Below, one piece after another: positions 1-6,175 of a DNA stretch of 6,847 nt. The translations under genes and the position numbers were made by a program. Source of the stretch: Bacteroidales bacterium (GTDB lineage: Bacteria > Bacteroidota > Bacteroidia > Bacteroidales > JAFGXI01); NCBI GenBank assembly GCA_026985625.1, contig JALSQC010000394.1:1-6847 (forward strand). Direction: 5' to 3'. The notes under the pieces are model-generated. The model made no database searches. It worked only from the letters and a program-made list of their open reading frames with translations, and was not told where the DNA came from. Every line of letters starts with the position of its first letter. The stretch's first letter is position 1.

Positions 1-919
1 AGATATATCTAAAATAGAAGCAGGCGAATTAAAAATTAGTAAAAGCATTACCAACATAACCGATTTATTAAAACAAATATATTTAATAAATAAAGAGGTA
101 AGTTTAAAAAATAACCCAAATGTTACCATAAAACTTTTAATTCCCGACGAGGAATTATTTATATTAACCGACGAAAACAGATTAAAACAAATACTAATAA
201 ATCTTATTAACAATGCAATAAAATTTACAAAAAAAGGCGAAATAATAATTGGTTATACAAAAAACGCCAATAAAATTAATTTCTTTGTAAAAGATACAGG
301 AGTAGGTATTCCCGATAAAGATATATCAACAATATTTAACAGATTTTTTCAAGCATCAAATCAAGTAGAAAAAACAAACTCGGGTAGCGGATTAGGTTTG
401 GCAATAACAAAAGACTTGGTAGAACTATTGGGAGGAACAATAAAATGCAAATCGCAAATAAACAAAGGAACCGAATTTTATTTTGATTTACCAAACGATT
501 TTACAAGTCTCGACAACAAATCCGAAAACAAAAATACCAAAATAGATTTAACAGGAATAAATATTCTTGTAGCCGAAGATAACGATTCAAATTTTATGTA
601 TATAAACGAGTTGTTAACAAATAATAAAGCAAAAGTTATGCGAGCAATAAACGGTTTCGAGGTAGTAAACATTTTAAAAAACAATACAAATTTTGATATA
701 ATATTTCTTGACATAAGAATGCCGGTTGTAGATGGCATATCGGCACTAAAAGAAATAAAAAAGTTAGGAATTAAAACACCCGTTATTGCACAAACAGCAT
801 ACGCAATAAACAACGAACAAGAAAAATATATTAAACTTGGTTTCGACGACTATATATCAAAACCAATTATTAAAAACCAATTATTTGATATTATAAGTAA
901 ATATATTAAATTAACATAA
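1..919 (+). CDS. Hybrid sensor histidine kinase, C-terminal part (HisKA end, HATPase_c, receiver domain); 5' end outside window
   Basis: This is the last 305 residues of a hybrid two-component kinase; frame 2 is open from the window edge. It begins with DISKIEAGEL, the typical end of the HisKA dimerisation helix, so the phospho-accepting His lies just outside. The ATPase domain shows the N box (residues 59-76, with NLINNAIKF), the G1 box DTGVGIP (98-104), the F box (around FNRFFQ, 112-117) and the G2 box GSGLGLAI (128-135). After a short polar linker, a receiver domain runs from about 185 to 303, with the acidic pair E192/D193, phospho-acceptor D237 in FLDIRMP, switch T265 and K287 in SKP. 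All key residues are present, so both phosphotransfer modules should work. No output domain follows the receiver; phosphate probably passes to an Hpt or another partner. The input domain is not visible, so the signal is unknown. A TTG at 398 inside the G2 box is not a start. Confidence 0.95.
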   Translation, partial: DISKIEAGELKISKSITNITDLLKQIYLINKEVSLKNNPNVTIKLLIPDEELFILTDENRLKQILINLINNAIKFTKKGEIIIGYTKNANKINFFVKDTGVGIPDKDISTIFNRFFQASNQVEKTNSGSGLGLAITKDLVELLGGTIKCKSQINKGTEFYFDLPNDFTSLDNKSENKNTKIDLTGINILVAEDNDSNFMYINELLTNNKAKVMRAINGFEVVNILKNNTNFDIIFLDIRMPVVDGISALKEIKKLGIKTPVIAQTAYAINNEQEKYIKLGFDDYISKPIIKNQLFDIISKYIKLT

Positions 920-926
920 AAAAATT

Positions 927-1328
927 ATGGAAATTATTATTGACACACCTTATGTAACATTATCTTACGATAAAGAGATAAAACTTTTGGAAATGGCTTG
1001 GAAAGCAAGTAATTTTACAAGTGAGCAATACAGAGATGCATTTTTAAAAGCAGTAGAATATGGCAAAAATAATACAGTCGATAACTACTTATCGGATATA
1101 AGAGAACAAAAAATAGTATCTCCTGTTGACAGAAAATGGTTCGAGGAAGAAGCAATTCCTAAAGCAATGGAAACAGGACTAAAACGAGCAGGAATTATTC
1201 TTGGAGGAAATCCTTTTAAAAGATATTACTTTAATAATATAATGTCAAAAACAGGAAGATTTAAATTACCGTTTAAAGCTTTTAAAGATAAACAATCAGC
1301 AGTCGATTGGTTTAAAAGTTTTAATTAG
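927..1328 (+). CDS. STAS/SpoIIAA-like small protein
   Basis: A cytoplasmic protein of 133 residues with no signal peptide or membrane segment. It has the pattern of a small STAS/SpoIIAA-like family common in Bacteroidota: an N-terminal strand pair (residues 2-14), the stretch KLLEMAWKASNFTSEQYR (19-36), a central strand ending in YLSDIRE (54-60), the SPVDRKWFEEEAIPKA segment (65-80), the strand RAGIILGG (87-94) and a C-terminal helix with AVDWFKSF (125-132). Its start lies 7 bases after the kinase stop on the same strand, so the two are probably co-transcribed; the start is preceded only by an A-run. Related proteins often sit next to signalling genes, but their biochemical role is largely unknown. 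I infer a signalling accessory role from context only. The family assignment is by pattern recognition and moderately sure; a direct anti-sigma antagonist role is not shown. Confidence 0.7.
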   Translation: MEIIIDTPYVTLSYDKEIKLLEMAWKASNFTSEQYRDAFLKAVEYGKNNTVDNYLSDIREQKIVSPVDRKWFEEEAIPKAMETGLKRAGIILGGNPFKRYYFNNIMSKTGRFKLPFKAFKDKQSAVDWFKSFN

Positions 1329-1330
1329 AA

Positions 1331-2098
1331 TTATTTTTTAAGTTCAAAATTATATGTAATTGTCCCTACTTGTTGAATAGAATTTAAATCTTTATTAAAT
1401 TTTGCTTTCCATGCAGCTTTTAATGCTGCATTAATCAATTGAGGGTCGTGCGTAGTTGTGCCTTTCTCCTTTTTATAAGCCGAAATAACATTTCCATATT
1501 TATCAACTTTAATAGCAATTACAACTTTTCCGTATTCATTATTCTCGGGATATACCGGAGGAGGTAATTTTCCTACAGGTAATCTGCCGTTTAAACTATA
1601 TCCTATTCCGTTATTTCCTAATCCGTTTCCAATATGCGATGATGAATTTTTAGAACCATCAATTCTACCTTGATTTCCATTACCGTTATTATCACCCTCG
1701 CTTGTGGCAGAATTTTTATTATTTCCCGGAAAAAGAGCTGTTTTATTTACCTCAGGTTCTTTTTCTTCTTTATCGGTATTTTCTTTTATATTTTGTTTTT
1801 TAACTTTTTTCTTTTCTACCTTTACGCTTGCGGCATCTTGGTAATCTTGTGTTAAATTTACATCTTTTGTATTAGTTTCTTCCACTACTTTTTTAGTAAC
1901 TTTTTTAACATTATTTTCAGGTTCAATATTTCCACTACCATTATCATCGGTTCCAAAATTTATAAGTATTCCTTCGGGATCGGGAAATTTAGGCTCCGGA
2001 GCAGCAAAACCAAAAAATATAATAATTAGCAATAATAACAAATGAAACACTAATGTTCCTATTATTCCGTTTTTATTATCTTTTATAAAATTTATCAT
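1331..2098 (-). CDS. tonB: TonB-family energy transducer
   Basis: TonB spans the periplasm and passes proton-motive-force energy from ExbB/ExbD to outer-membrane TonB-dependent transporters. The 255-residue protein has a short cytoplasmic N-terminus, one membrane anchor (residues 11-31) carrying H19 (TonB anchors commonly contain a functional His), and the motif PEGILINFGTDDNGSG (41-56), frequent in Bacteroidota TonB proteins. A Lys/Glu-rich linker (65-118) follows, then a Gly/Asn/Ser-rich stretch (124-170). The C-terminal domain is recognisable from PPPVYPENNEYGKVVIAIKV (179-198), then DKYGNVISA (199-207), the helix with AALKAAWKAKF (224-234), and a final strand GTITYNFELKK. It is the last gene of exbB-exbD-tonB: its ATG follows the exbD TAA with no base between, suggesting translational coupling. 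The linker is less proline-rich than in enterobacterial TonB. Function is confident; which transporter it serves cannot be told. Confidence 0.93.
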   Translation of the reverse strand: MINFIKDNKNGIIGTLVFHLLLLLIIIFFGFAAPEPKFPDPEGILINFGTDDNGSGNIEPENNVKKVTKKVVEETNTKDVNLTQDYQDAASVKVEKKKVKKQNIKENTDKEEKEPEVNKTALFPGNNKNSATSEGDNNGNGNQGRIDGSKNSSSHIGNGLGNNGIGYSLNGRLPVGKLPPPVYPENNEYGKVVIAIKVDKYGNVISAYKKEKGTTTHDPQLINAALKAAWKAKFNKDLNSIQQVGTITYNFELKK

Positions 2099-2491
2099 TT
2101 ACTTAGAACTTGTTGCTAAAATTACTCTATATCTGTTGTTTTTTGCAATATTCATAACTTTTACCACATATTCAACAGGCACATCTTTATCGGCATGTAA
2201 CGATATTGTTGGTTTATCTTTGCCGGCTAGTTTTTGCTTCAAAACTTGTTCCAAATTATTAAAATCTACAATATTGCGTTCAACGGCAAAAGTTTTATCT
2301 CGAGTTATAGATACACTTGTTGTAGGAGTTTCGCTCGATTGACTATTGCTTTTTGGTAAAACCAAATCTAAAGCATTTGGCGATATTAAAGTAGATGTTA
2401 TCATAAAAAATATTAATAACAAAAAAACTATATCGGTCATCGACGACATATTAAAAGCTGCACTAACTTTGTTTCTGGTTTTTAATGCCAT
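2099..2491 (-). CDS. exbD: Biopolymer transport protein ExbD/TolR family
   Basis: ExbD is the inner-membrane rotor/peptidoglycan-facing partner of the ExbB proton channel. At 130 residues it has normal family length. The short basic cytoplasmic N-terminus (MALKTRNKV) leads into MTDIVFLLLIFFMITS (18-33); D20, at the membrane entrance, corresponds to the conserved proton-carrying Asp of ExbD/TolR. One membrane segment (about 20-37) is followed by the LVLPKS motif (43-48) and a periplasmic domain ending in the conserved SLHADKDVPVEYVVKVM block (97-113). It starts 6 bases after exbB and its stop abuts the tonB ATG. Many Bacteroidota operons of this kind carry two exbD genes; only one is present here. 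A TolR role (cell-envelope Tol-Pal) is the main alternative, but the tonB gene directly downstream favours the Exb/TonB assignment. Confidence 0.95.
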   Translation of the reverse strand: MALKTRNKVSAAFNMSSMTDIVFLLLIFFMITSTLISPNALDLVLPKSNSQSSETPTTSVSITRDKTFAVERNIVDFNNLEQVLKQKLAGKDKPTISLHADKDVPVEYVVKVMNIAKNNRYRVILATSSK

Positions 2492-2497
2492 AATTTT

Positions 2498-3208
2498 TTA
2501 ATTTGCGGGTTCGTTTAACATATCCATAAATTCAGTGGTATTTGCCTCTAACAAATAAACAACTTTTTCGACTTTTGCCACTAAAATATTATAAGCCAAA
2601 TATCCTACTATACCAACAATTAAACCTGCTACAGTGGTAACCATTGCAGTATAAATACCGTTAGATAAAACCGATACGTTAATATTGCCACCTTCTACTG
2701 TTGCCATATCGTAAAAAGCTCTAATCATACCCATAACAGTTCCTAAGAAACCTATCATTGGAGCAGCTCCCGATACTGTTGCAAGCGTTGGTAGTCCCTT
2801 CTCAAGTTTCGATATTTCGAGTTTACCTACATTTTCTATCGCTGCATTTACATCGCCTAAAGGTTTTCCTATTCTAATAATACCCTTTTCAATCATTCTT
2901 GCCAAAGGACTGTCTATTGACTGGCAAATAAGTTTTGCATCGTTAATTTTTCCGGCTAATATATTTTCTTTTACCCTATCCATAAATCCTGTATCCGATT
3001 TTGCGGCTTTCTGAATTTTTATATATCTTTCTACAAAAATATATACTGCAACAACCGATAATATGGCTATTGGTATCATTATCCAACCGCCTTTTACGGC
3101 TAAATTCCAAAAAGATAACGACATTTCTTTTGTGCTTTCGGTAGCATTTAAAACTGCCGAGGTTGAATCGGCTCCAACTGTAACTTGTAATAGATTAAAT
3201 AATAACAT
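2498..3208 (-). CDS. exbB: MotA/TolQ/ExbB proton channel family protein
   Basis: ExbB forms the proton-conducting pentameric channel that, with ExbD, powers TonB. The 236-residue protein has three predicted membrane segments at about 40-60, 140-164 and 184-210, with a large cytoplasmic loop between the first two, as expected. Diagnostic motifs are KGGWIMIPIAILS (39-51), APMIGFLGTVMGMI (149-162) and the third-helix TTVAGLIVGI (191-200), which carries the Thr residues that line the channel in the family. The N-terminal 30 residues before the first helix are poorly conserved, hydrophobic at first and then Ser/Thr-rich; Bacteroidota homologues often have such an extension. It is the first gene of the operon and is transcribed away from the acyltransferase gene; its promoter should lie in the 184-base spacer upstream. 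TolQ is the alternative name, less likely given tonB in the same operon. Confidence 0.95.
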   Translation of the reverse strand: MLLFNLLQVTVGADSTSAVLNATESTKEMSLSFWNLAVKGGWIMIPIAILSVVAVYIFVERYIKIQKAAKSDTGFMDRVKENILAGKINDAKLICQSIDSPLARMIEKGIIRIGKPLGDVNAAIENVGKLEISKLEKGLPTLATVSGAAPMIGFLGTVMGMIRAFYDMATVEGGNINVSVLSNGIYTAMVTTVAGLIVGIVGYLAYNILVAKVEKVVYLLEANTTEFMDMLNEPAN

Positions 3209-3245
3209 GTAATTATATTTTTATTAAAAATAAGTTAATACACTC

Positions 3246-3272
3246 TAAAAGTAAATACAAATTATTAGTCAA
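3246..3272 (-). promoter_or_regulatory. Weak candidate promoter for exbB-exbD-tonB
   Basis: Read on the minus strand, TTG (3272-3270) is followed after 16 bases by TACTTTTA (3253-3246), one mismatch from the Bacteroidota -7 consensus TAnnTTTG. The box ends about 37 bases before the exbB ATG, a reasonable leader length. The spacing is slightly short for the consensus and the region is so AT-rich that such a match may arise by chance, so this is a guess rather than a firm site. Confidence 0.2.
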
Positions 3273-3294
3273 TTTAAGTTTTATGCATTTTTTT

Positions 3295-3312
3295 TTAACA
3301 AAACATTGTTAA
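3295..3312. repeat. Inverted repeat TTAACAA-N4-TTGTTAA
   Basis: A perfect 7-base inverted repeat with a 4-base centre (AACA), located in the divergent spacer 87 bases from the exbB start and 80 bases from the acyltransferase start. Its half-site resembles that of the dyad at 3365-3385 (shared TT[A/T]ACAA). It could be an operator for a dimeric regulator acting on both sides; as an RNA hairpin it would be weak. Function is inferred only from symmetry and position. Confidence 0.4.
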
Positions 3313-3316
3313 TCAA

Positions 3317-3328
3317 AAAAACGTTTTT
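3317..3328. repeat. Perfect 12-base palindrome AAAAACGTTTTT
   Basis: A perfect palindrome with no spacer, centred on the single CG at 3322-3323, close to the 3295-3312 dyad. Its A-tract/T-tract structure would be expected to bend or stiffen DNA. A-runs and T-runs are common here, so it may be incidental. Confidence 0.3.
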
Positions 3329-3364
3329 ATCATAAAAATTTTATTTATATTAAAAAACGAATAT

Positions 3365-3385
3365 TTTTACAAAATTATTGTAAAA
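3365..3385. repeat. Inverted repeat TTTTACAA-N5-TTGTAAAA next to the acyltransferase start
   Basis: A perfect 8-base inverted repeat with a 5-base centre (AATTA), ending 7 bases before the ATG at 3393. At this place it would overlap the promoter or leader of the acyltransferase gene, as a repressor operator or as a small hairpin in the ribosome-binding region. It is the longest perfect dyad I found in the spacer. Whether any protein binds it is unknown. Confidence 0.4.
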
Positions 3386-3392
3386 CTATAAT

Positions 3393-4538
3393 ATGGATAA
3401 ATTTAATTACGAAGATATAAGACCTTATAATATTAGCGAAATAAAGAAAGCCGTAAAAAGAATAAAAACCGATAAAACTTTTTTTAAATCGATAAAATTT
3501 TTATTTCCTGAGTTTACCGACGATATTATAAATAAAAAATTAGACTCGATTAATTCGGTTTACGACTTTCAAAAAGAATTTATGCATATAGGAATACGTA
3601 GAATTATAGATAAATTCTCCGATGGATTAGAATATAATAATTTTAATTATTTAGATAAAAACACACCTTATCTTTTTATATCTAACCATAGAGATATTTT
3701 TCTTGATTCGGGAATATTACAAGTTATTTTATTCGAAAATAATTTTGATACAACCCAAATTACTTTTGGAAATAATTTGATGTATCCCGGTTTAATAACA
3801 GATATAGGCAAAATAAATAAAATGTTTACCGTTTACAGAGGAGGAAACGCCAAAGAGTTTTATAATAATTCCCTTAGATTATCGTCGTATATCAGACATG
3901 TTATTACCGAAAAAAAAACATCGGTATGGATTGCTCAACGAAACGGACGAACAAAAAACGGATACGACGAAACTCAGATAGCACTTATAAAAATGTTAAT
4001 GTCAAGCGAAAAAGATTTTACAAAATCGATTAAAGAACTTAATATTATTCCTGTTTCCGTATCTTACGAATACGAGCCTTGCGATAATTTAAAAACAAAC
4101 GAAATTTATATATCGCAAACACGCGAATACATTAAAACTAAAGACGAGGATTTAAAAAGCATATTACAAGGCGTAATACAACAAAAAGGAAAAATAACGT
4201 TAAACTTCGGCAAACCGTTAAATAACGAGTTAAACGGCATCTTGGATATTAAAAATAAAAACAAAAAAGTAAATTTAATTAAAAATATTATAGACAAAAG
4301 CATTTATGCAAATTACAAACTCTATGCAAATAACTTTATAGCTTTTGATATATTAAATAAAACCGATAAATATAAAGATAAATATACCGATAACGAAAAA
4401 CAAAAATTTAATACCTATGTCGACGAAAAAATAAAATATATAAACGGTAATAAAAATACTATAAAAAATATTTTTCTTGATATTTATGCAAATCCGGTTG
4501 TAACGGCTAACTTAAAAATAAAAAACCAACAATGTTAG
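3393..4538 (+). CDS. PlsC/LPLAT-type acyltransferase (1-acyl-sn-glycerol-3-phosphate acyltransferase-like)
   Basis: A 381-residue protein of the glycerolipid acyltransferase superfamily, which transfers an acyl chain from acyl-ACP or acyl-CoA to a glycerophosphate or related acceptor at the inner membrane. Block I is FISNHRDIFLDSG (95-107), with the catalytic-type H99 and D105; block II is around FTVYRGGNAKEF (145-156); block III is WIAQRNGRTKNGYDETQ (179-195), in place of the usual EGTRS; block IV is IIPVSVSYEYEPCD (218-231). These four blocks in this form match an acyltransferase family widespread in Bacteroidota. The spacing in block I is H-x5-D, not the textbook H-x4-D. There is no obvious transmembrane helix. 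The last 120 residues are Lys/Asn-rich and less conserved. ATG follows an A/T-rich leader without Shine-Dalgarno. The acceptor substrate cannot be decided: phosphatidic acid synthesis is likeliest, but another envelope lipid is possible. Confidence 0.85.
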   Translation: MDKFNYEDIRPYNISEIKKAVKRIKTDKTFFKSIKFLFPEFTDDIINKKLDSINSVYDFQKEFMHIGIRRIIDKFSDGLEYNNFNYLDKNTPYLFISNHRDIFLDSGILQVILFENNFDTTQITFGNNLMYPGLITDIGKINKMFTVYRGGNAKEFYNNSLRLSSYIRHVITEKKTSVWIAQRNGRTKNGYDETQIALIKMLMSSEKDFTKSIKELNIIPVSVSYEYEPCDNLKTNEIYISQTREYIKTKDEDLKSILQGVIQQKGKITLNFGKPLNNELNGILDIKNKNKKVNLIKNIIDKSIYANYKLYANNFIAFDILNKTDKYKDKYTDNEKQKFNTYVDEKIKYINGNKNTIKNIFLDIYANPVVTANLKIKNQQC

Positions 4539-4612
4539 ATGCAATTATTTTTATACACAAAATAAATTAATGTAATTTGCTAAATACTAACGATATACAA
4601 AATAGTAAACAA

Positions 4613-5239
4613 ATGAGGTTTAAGATAATATTAATACTTTTTATAGCACTTAGTATAAATATATTTGCTCAAGACAACCAAAATCTAACATTTAACGATG
4701 GAATATTTATATCGTTTAACGACTTTAAACAAAACCAAAGTATAGCTTTTTCGCAGATAATATCAAATAAACCTATAGAAAACGATATCAAAGAATTTCT
4801 TAAAAAAAAGAAAATTAATTATTTCGATAACAACGGAATACAACAAGAATTAAAAACAAAAAATATATGGGGATATTGCTATAACAACAAAATATACATA
4901 CACTACAACAACGAGTATAACATAATACCTATTATTGGCAGTATATCGCATTTTATTGCAAATAAGCAAGTATATACACAAGCATATTCCGACCCGTTTC
5001 AAAGCCCATACTCATATAACGATACTTACAAAACAAGCGAACCGCAAGAATACATCTTAGACATTAATTCCGGAGCTGTTTACGAATTTAACATAAAAAA
5101 TTTTTTATTGCTATTAAGTAAAGATAACGATTTATATACAGAATTTATTAAACTAAAAAAACGACAACAACGACAAATGATTTATATTTATTTGCGACGA
5201 TTTAACGAAAAACATCGTATAACATTGCCTAATAATTAA
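4613..5239 (+). CDS. Secreted protein of unknown function (208 aa)
   Basis: I do not recognise a named family. The start is placed at the ATG at 4613 because it gives a clean signal peptide: MRF, a hydrophobic core ILILFIALSINIF and a probable cleavage after FAQ (residue 20), giving a periplasmic or exported protein of about 188 residues. An in-frame TTG at 4577 would add 12 polar residues in front of the signal and is unlikely. The mature part has FNDGIFISFNDF (27-38), KNIWGYCYNNKIYIHYN (83-99), and EYNIIPIIGSISHFIA (101-116), looking like a series of beta strands, then a Tyr/Ser/Pro-rich region (121-141) and a basic Arg/Gln/Lys-rich segment (180-202). The start context TAAACAAATGA is identical over 11 bases to that of the next gene. 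It lies 74 bases after the acyltransferase stop and 48 bases before the next start, so it could belong to an operon. Confidence 0.8.
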   Translation: MRFKIILILFIALSINIFAQDNQNLTFNDGIFISFNDFKQNQSIAFSQIISNKPIENDIKEFLKKKKINYFDNNGIQQELKTKNIWGYCYNNKIYIHYNNEYNIIPIIGSISHFIANKQVYTQAYSDPFQSPYSYNDTYKTSEPQEYILDINSGAVYEFNIKNFLLLLSKDNDLYTEFIKLKKRQQRQMIYIYLRRFNEKHRITLPNN

Positions 5240-5287
5240 TACTTTATTATATTTATAGAAATTTAAAAAATATAAAACTTTAAACAA

Positions 5288-6133
5288 ATGAAAAAAATAA
5301 CATTTTTATTATCGTTAATATTCCTATCGTTTATTGTTAATGCACAAAAAAATGTTGCAAAACCAAACGAAATTAAAGCTTTTTTTAAAACAAAAACACT
5401 TGTTGTTCTCGATAATAGTCCTTTCTCAGAGTATAATACAGTAATAAAAGAAGCAGTAAAAAAAAGCTGGAAACTTACCGACTTTGACTTTATAAGTAAC
5501 GACGAATACGAACAAAAACGAAAAGACCCGCAATATTCGTTTATTACACTTGACGAGGTTTATTTTGATAAAGATAAAACAAAAGCAAAATACGAGTTTC
5601 TTTGTCTTTCGCTTGGCGGAAAATACAAAACCGAATCGGATATGCCACAACTTTGCACAGTGCCTGTTTCGTATTATGGAGTTGACGAAGAAACATATAT
5701 TTATAAATTACCTACTTTAGTGGTTTTTATACAAAATCATGTATTGCTTACCTCTAAAAACAAAGAATTAAATTCGGGAAATATTATAAGCTATTATAAT
5801 AAAAATCTTAAAAGCGTAAAAAATAAAACATTTTATGTGCTAAAAGACGAACTTGGACCAAACGTAAACACCGATAGCAAAATTAAAAAAGTATATCCAT
5901 ATAAATTTAAAATAGCAACTCGCGAAGAAATAGAAAATGCCATTAAAACCGAAAACGATAATGTAGTATTTTTACACAAAATAGGTCCCGAGGGAACAAA
6001 GAAAAAAGCACGTTGCTATAATTTAATTCTTGGAGCAAAAGACGCTAAACTTTATTATTTTGAGTATCACATGATTAGCTCTAAAAAACCTGACGGATTT
6101 ACCATTAAAGATTTTAAAAAATTAGCAAAATAA
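5288..6133 (+). CDS. Secreted protein of unknown function (281 aa)
   Basis: A 281-residue exported protein. The signal peptide is clear: MKK, hydrophobic ITFLLSLIFLSFIV, and probable cleavage after NAQ (residue 20), typical for Bacteroidota. The mature protein starts with a segment resembling other Bacteroidota hypothetical proteins: TLVVLDNSPFSEYN (37-50), then a helix with IKEAVKKSWKLTDFDFIS (53-70) and DEYEQKRKDPQYSF (72-85). A second alternating strand region includes YIYKLPTLVVFIQNHVLL (137-154), and the end has NLILGAKDAKLYYFEYHMIS (245-264). Three Cys residues occur in the mature part (106, 123, 243). There is no lipobox, so it is probably soluble in the periplasm or secreted. I know no function. 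Its 48-base spacing from the upstream secreted-protein gene, and the peptidase gene 42 bases downstream, suggest a co-transcribed exported set, but this is inference. Confidence 0.85.
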   Translation: MKKITFLLSLIFLSFIVNAQKNVAKPNEIKAFFKTKTLVVLDNSPFSEYNTVIKEAVKKSWKLTDFDFISNDEYEQKRKDPQYSFITLDEVYFDKDKTKAKYEFLCLSLGGKYKTESDMPQLCTVPVSYYGVDEETYIYKLPTLVVFIQNHVLLTSKNKELNSGNIISYYNKNLKSVKNKTFYVLKDELGPNVNTDSKIKKVYPYKFKIATREEIENAIKTENDNVVFLHKIGPEGTKKKARCYNLILGAKDAKLYYFEYHMISSKKPDGFTIKDFKKLAK

Positions 6134-6175
6134 TTACTTAATACTTATTTTAAATTGAAACAAAAAAAATAAAAA

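Larger units (their letters stand above)
3209..3392. promoter_or_regulatory. Divergent intergenic spacer (exbB / acyltransferase)
   Basis: This 184-base, very AT-rich spacer lies between the two divergently transcribed starts (exbB to the left, acyltransferase to the right), so it must hold at least one promoter in each direction unless transcripts enter from elsewhere. No good match to the Bacteroidota promoter (TTG near -33, TAnnTTTG near -7) is visible on the plus strand; a weak one is visible on the minus strand (listed separately). It contains several short inverted repeats, described separately. No Shine-Dalgarno-like GGAGG is present before either start, as is usual for Bacteroidota. 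Confidence 0.6.

Noticed and set aside
478..813. Minus-strand open frame antisense to the kinase receiver domain
   Set aside because: It is fully inside a confident coding region on the other strand and its Phe/Ser/Ile-rich translation shows no family motif; it is a shadow.
1670..1855. Plus-strand open frame opposite tonB, rich in Phe and Ile, resembling a membrane peptide
   Set aside because: It is the complement of the Lys/Glu/Asn-rich TonB linker (AAA and GAA codons read as TTT and TTC), so the hydrophobicity is an artefact.
2136..2342. Plus-strand open frame opposite exbD
   Set aside because: It lies inside a confident exbD gene and has no recognisable motif or start context.
3332..3344. 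ATAAAA-A-TTTTAT dyad in the divergent spacer
   Set aside because: It is composed only of A and T in a very AT-rich spacer, so it is expected by chance; it shares no half-site with the two reported dyads.
4106..4303. Minus-strand open frame opposite the acyltransferase
   Set aside because: It is a Phe/Leu-rich complement of a Lys/Asn-rich coding stretch; no independent support.
4542..4580. Possible hairpin GCAATTA ... TAATTTGC after the acyltransferase as a terminator
   Set aside because: The arms pair imperfectly, the loop is long, the stem is AT-rich and no U-run follows at the right place.
4577..4612. Upstream TTG start for the 208-residue secreted protein
   Set aside because: It would add 12 polar residues in front of an otherwise ideal signal peptide; the ATG at 4613 has the same 11-base context as the next gene's start.
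5426..5650. Minus-strand open frame opposite the 281-residue secreted protein
   Set aside because: It is a Phe/Val/Cys-rich complement of Lys/Glu codons inside a gene with a clear signal peptide on the plus strand.
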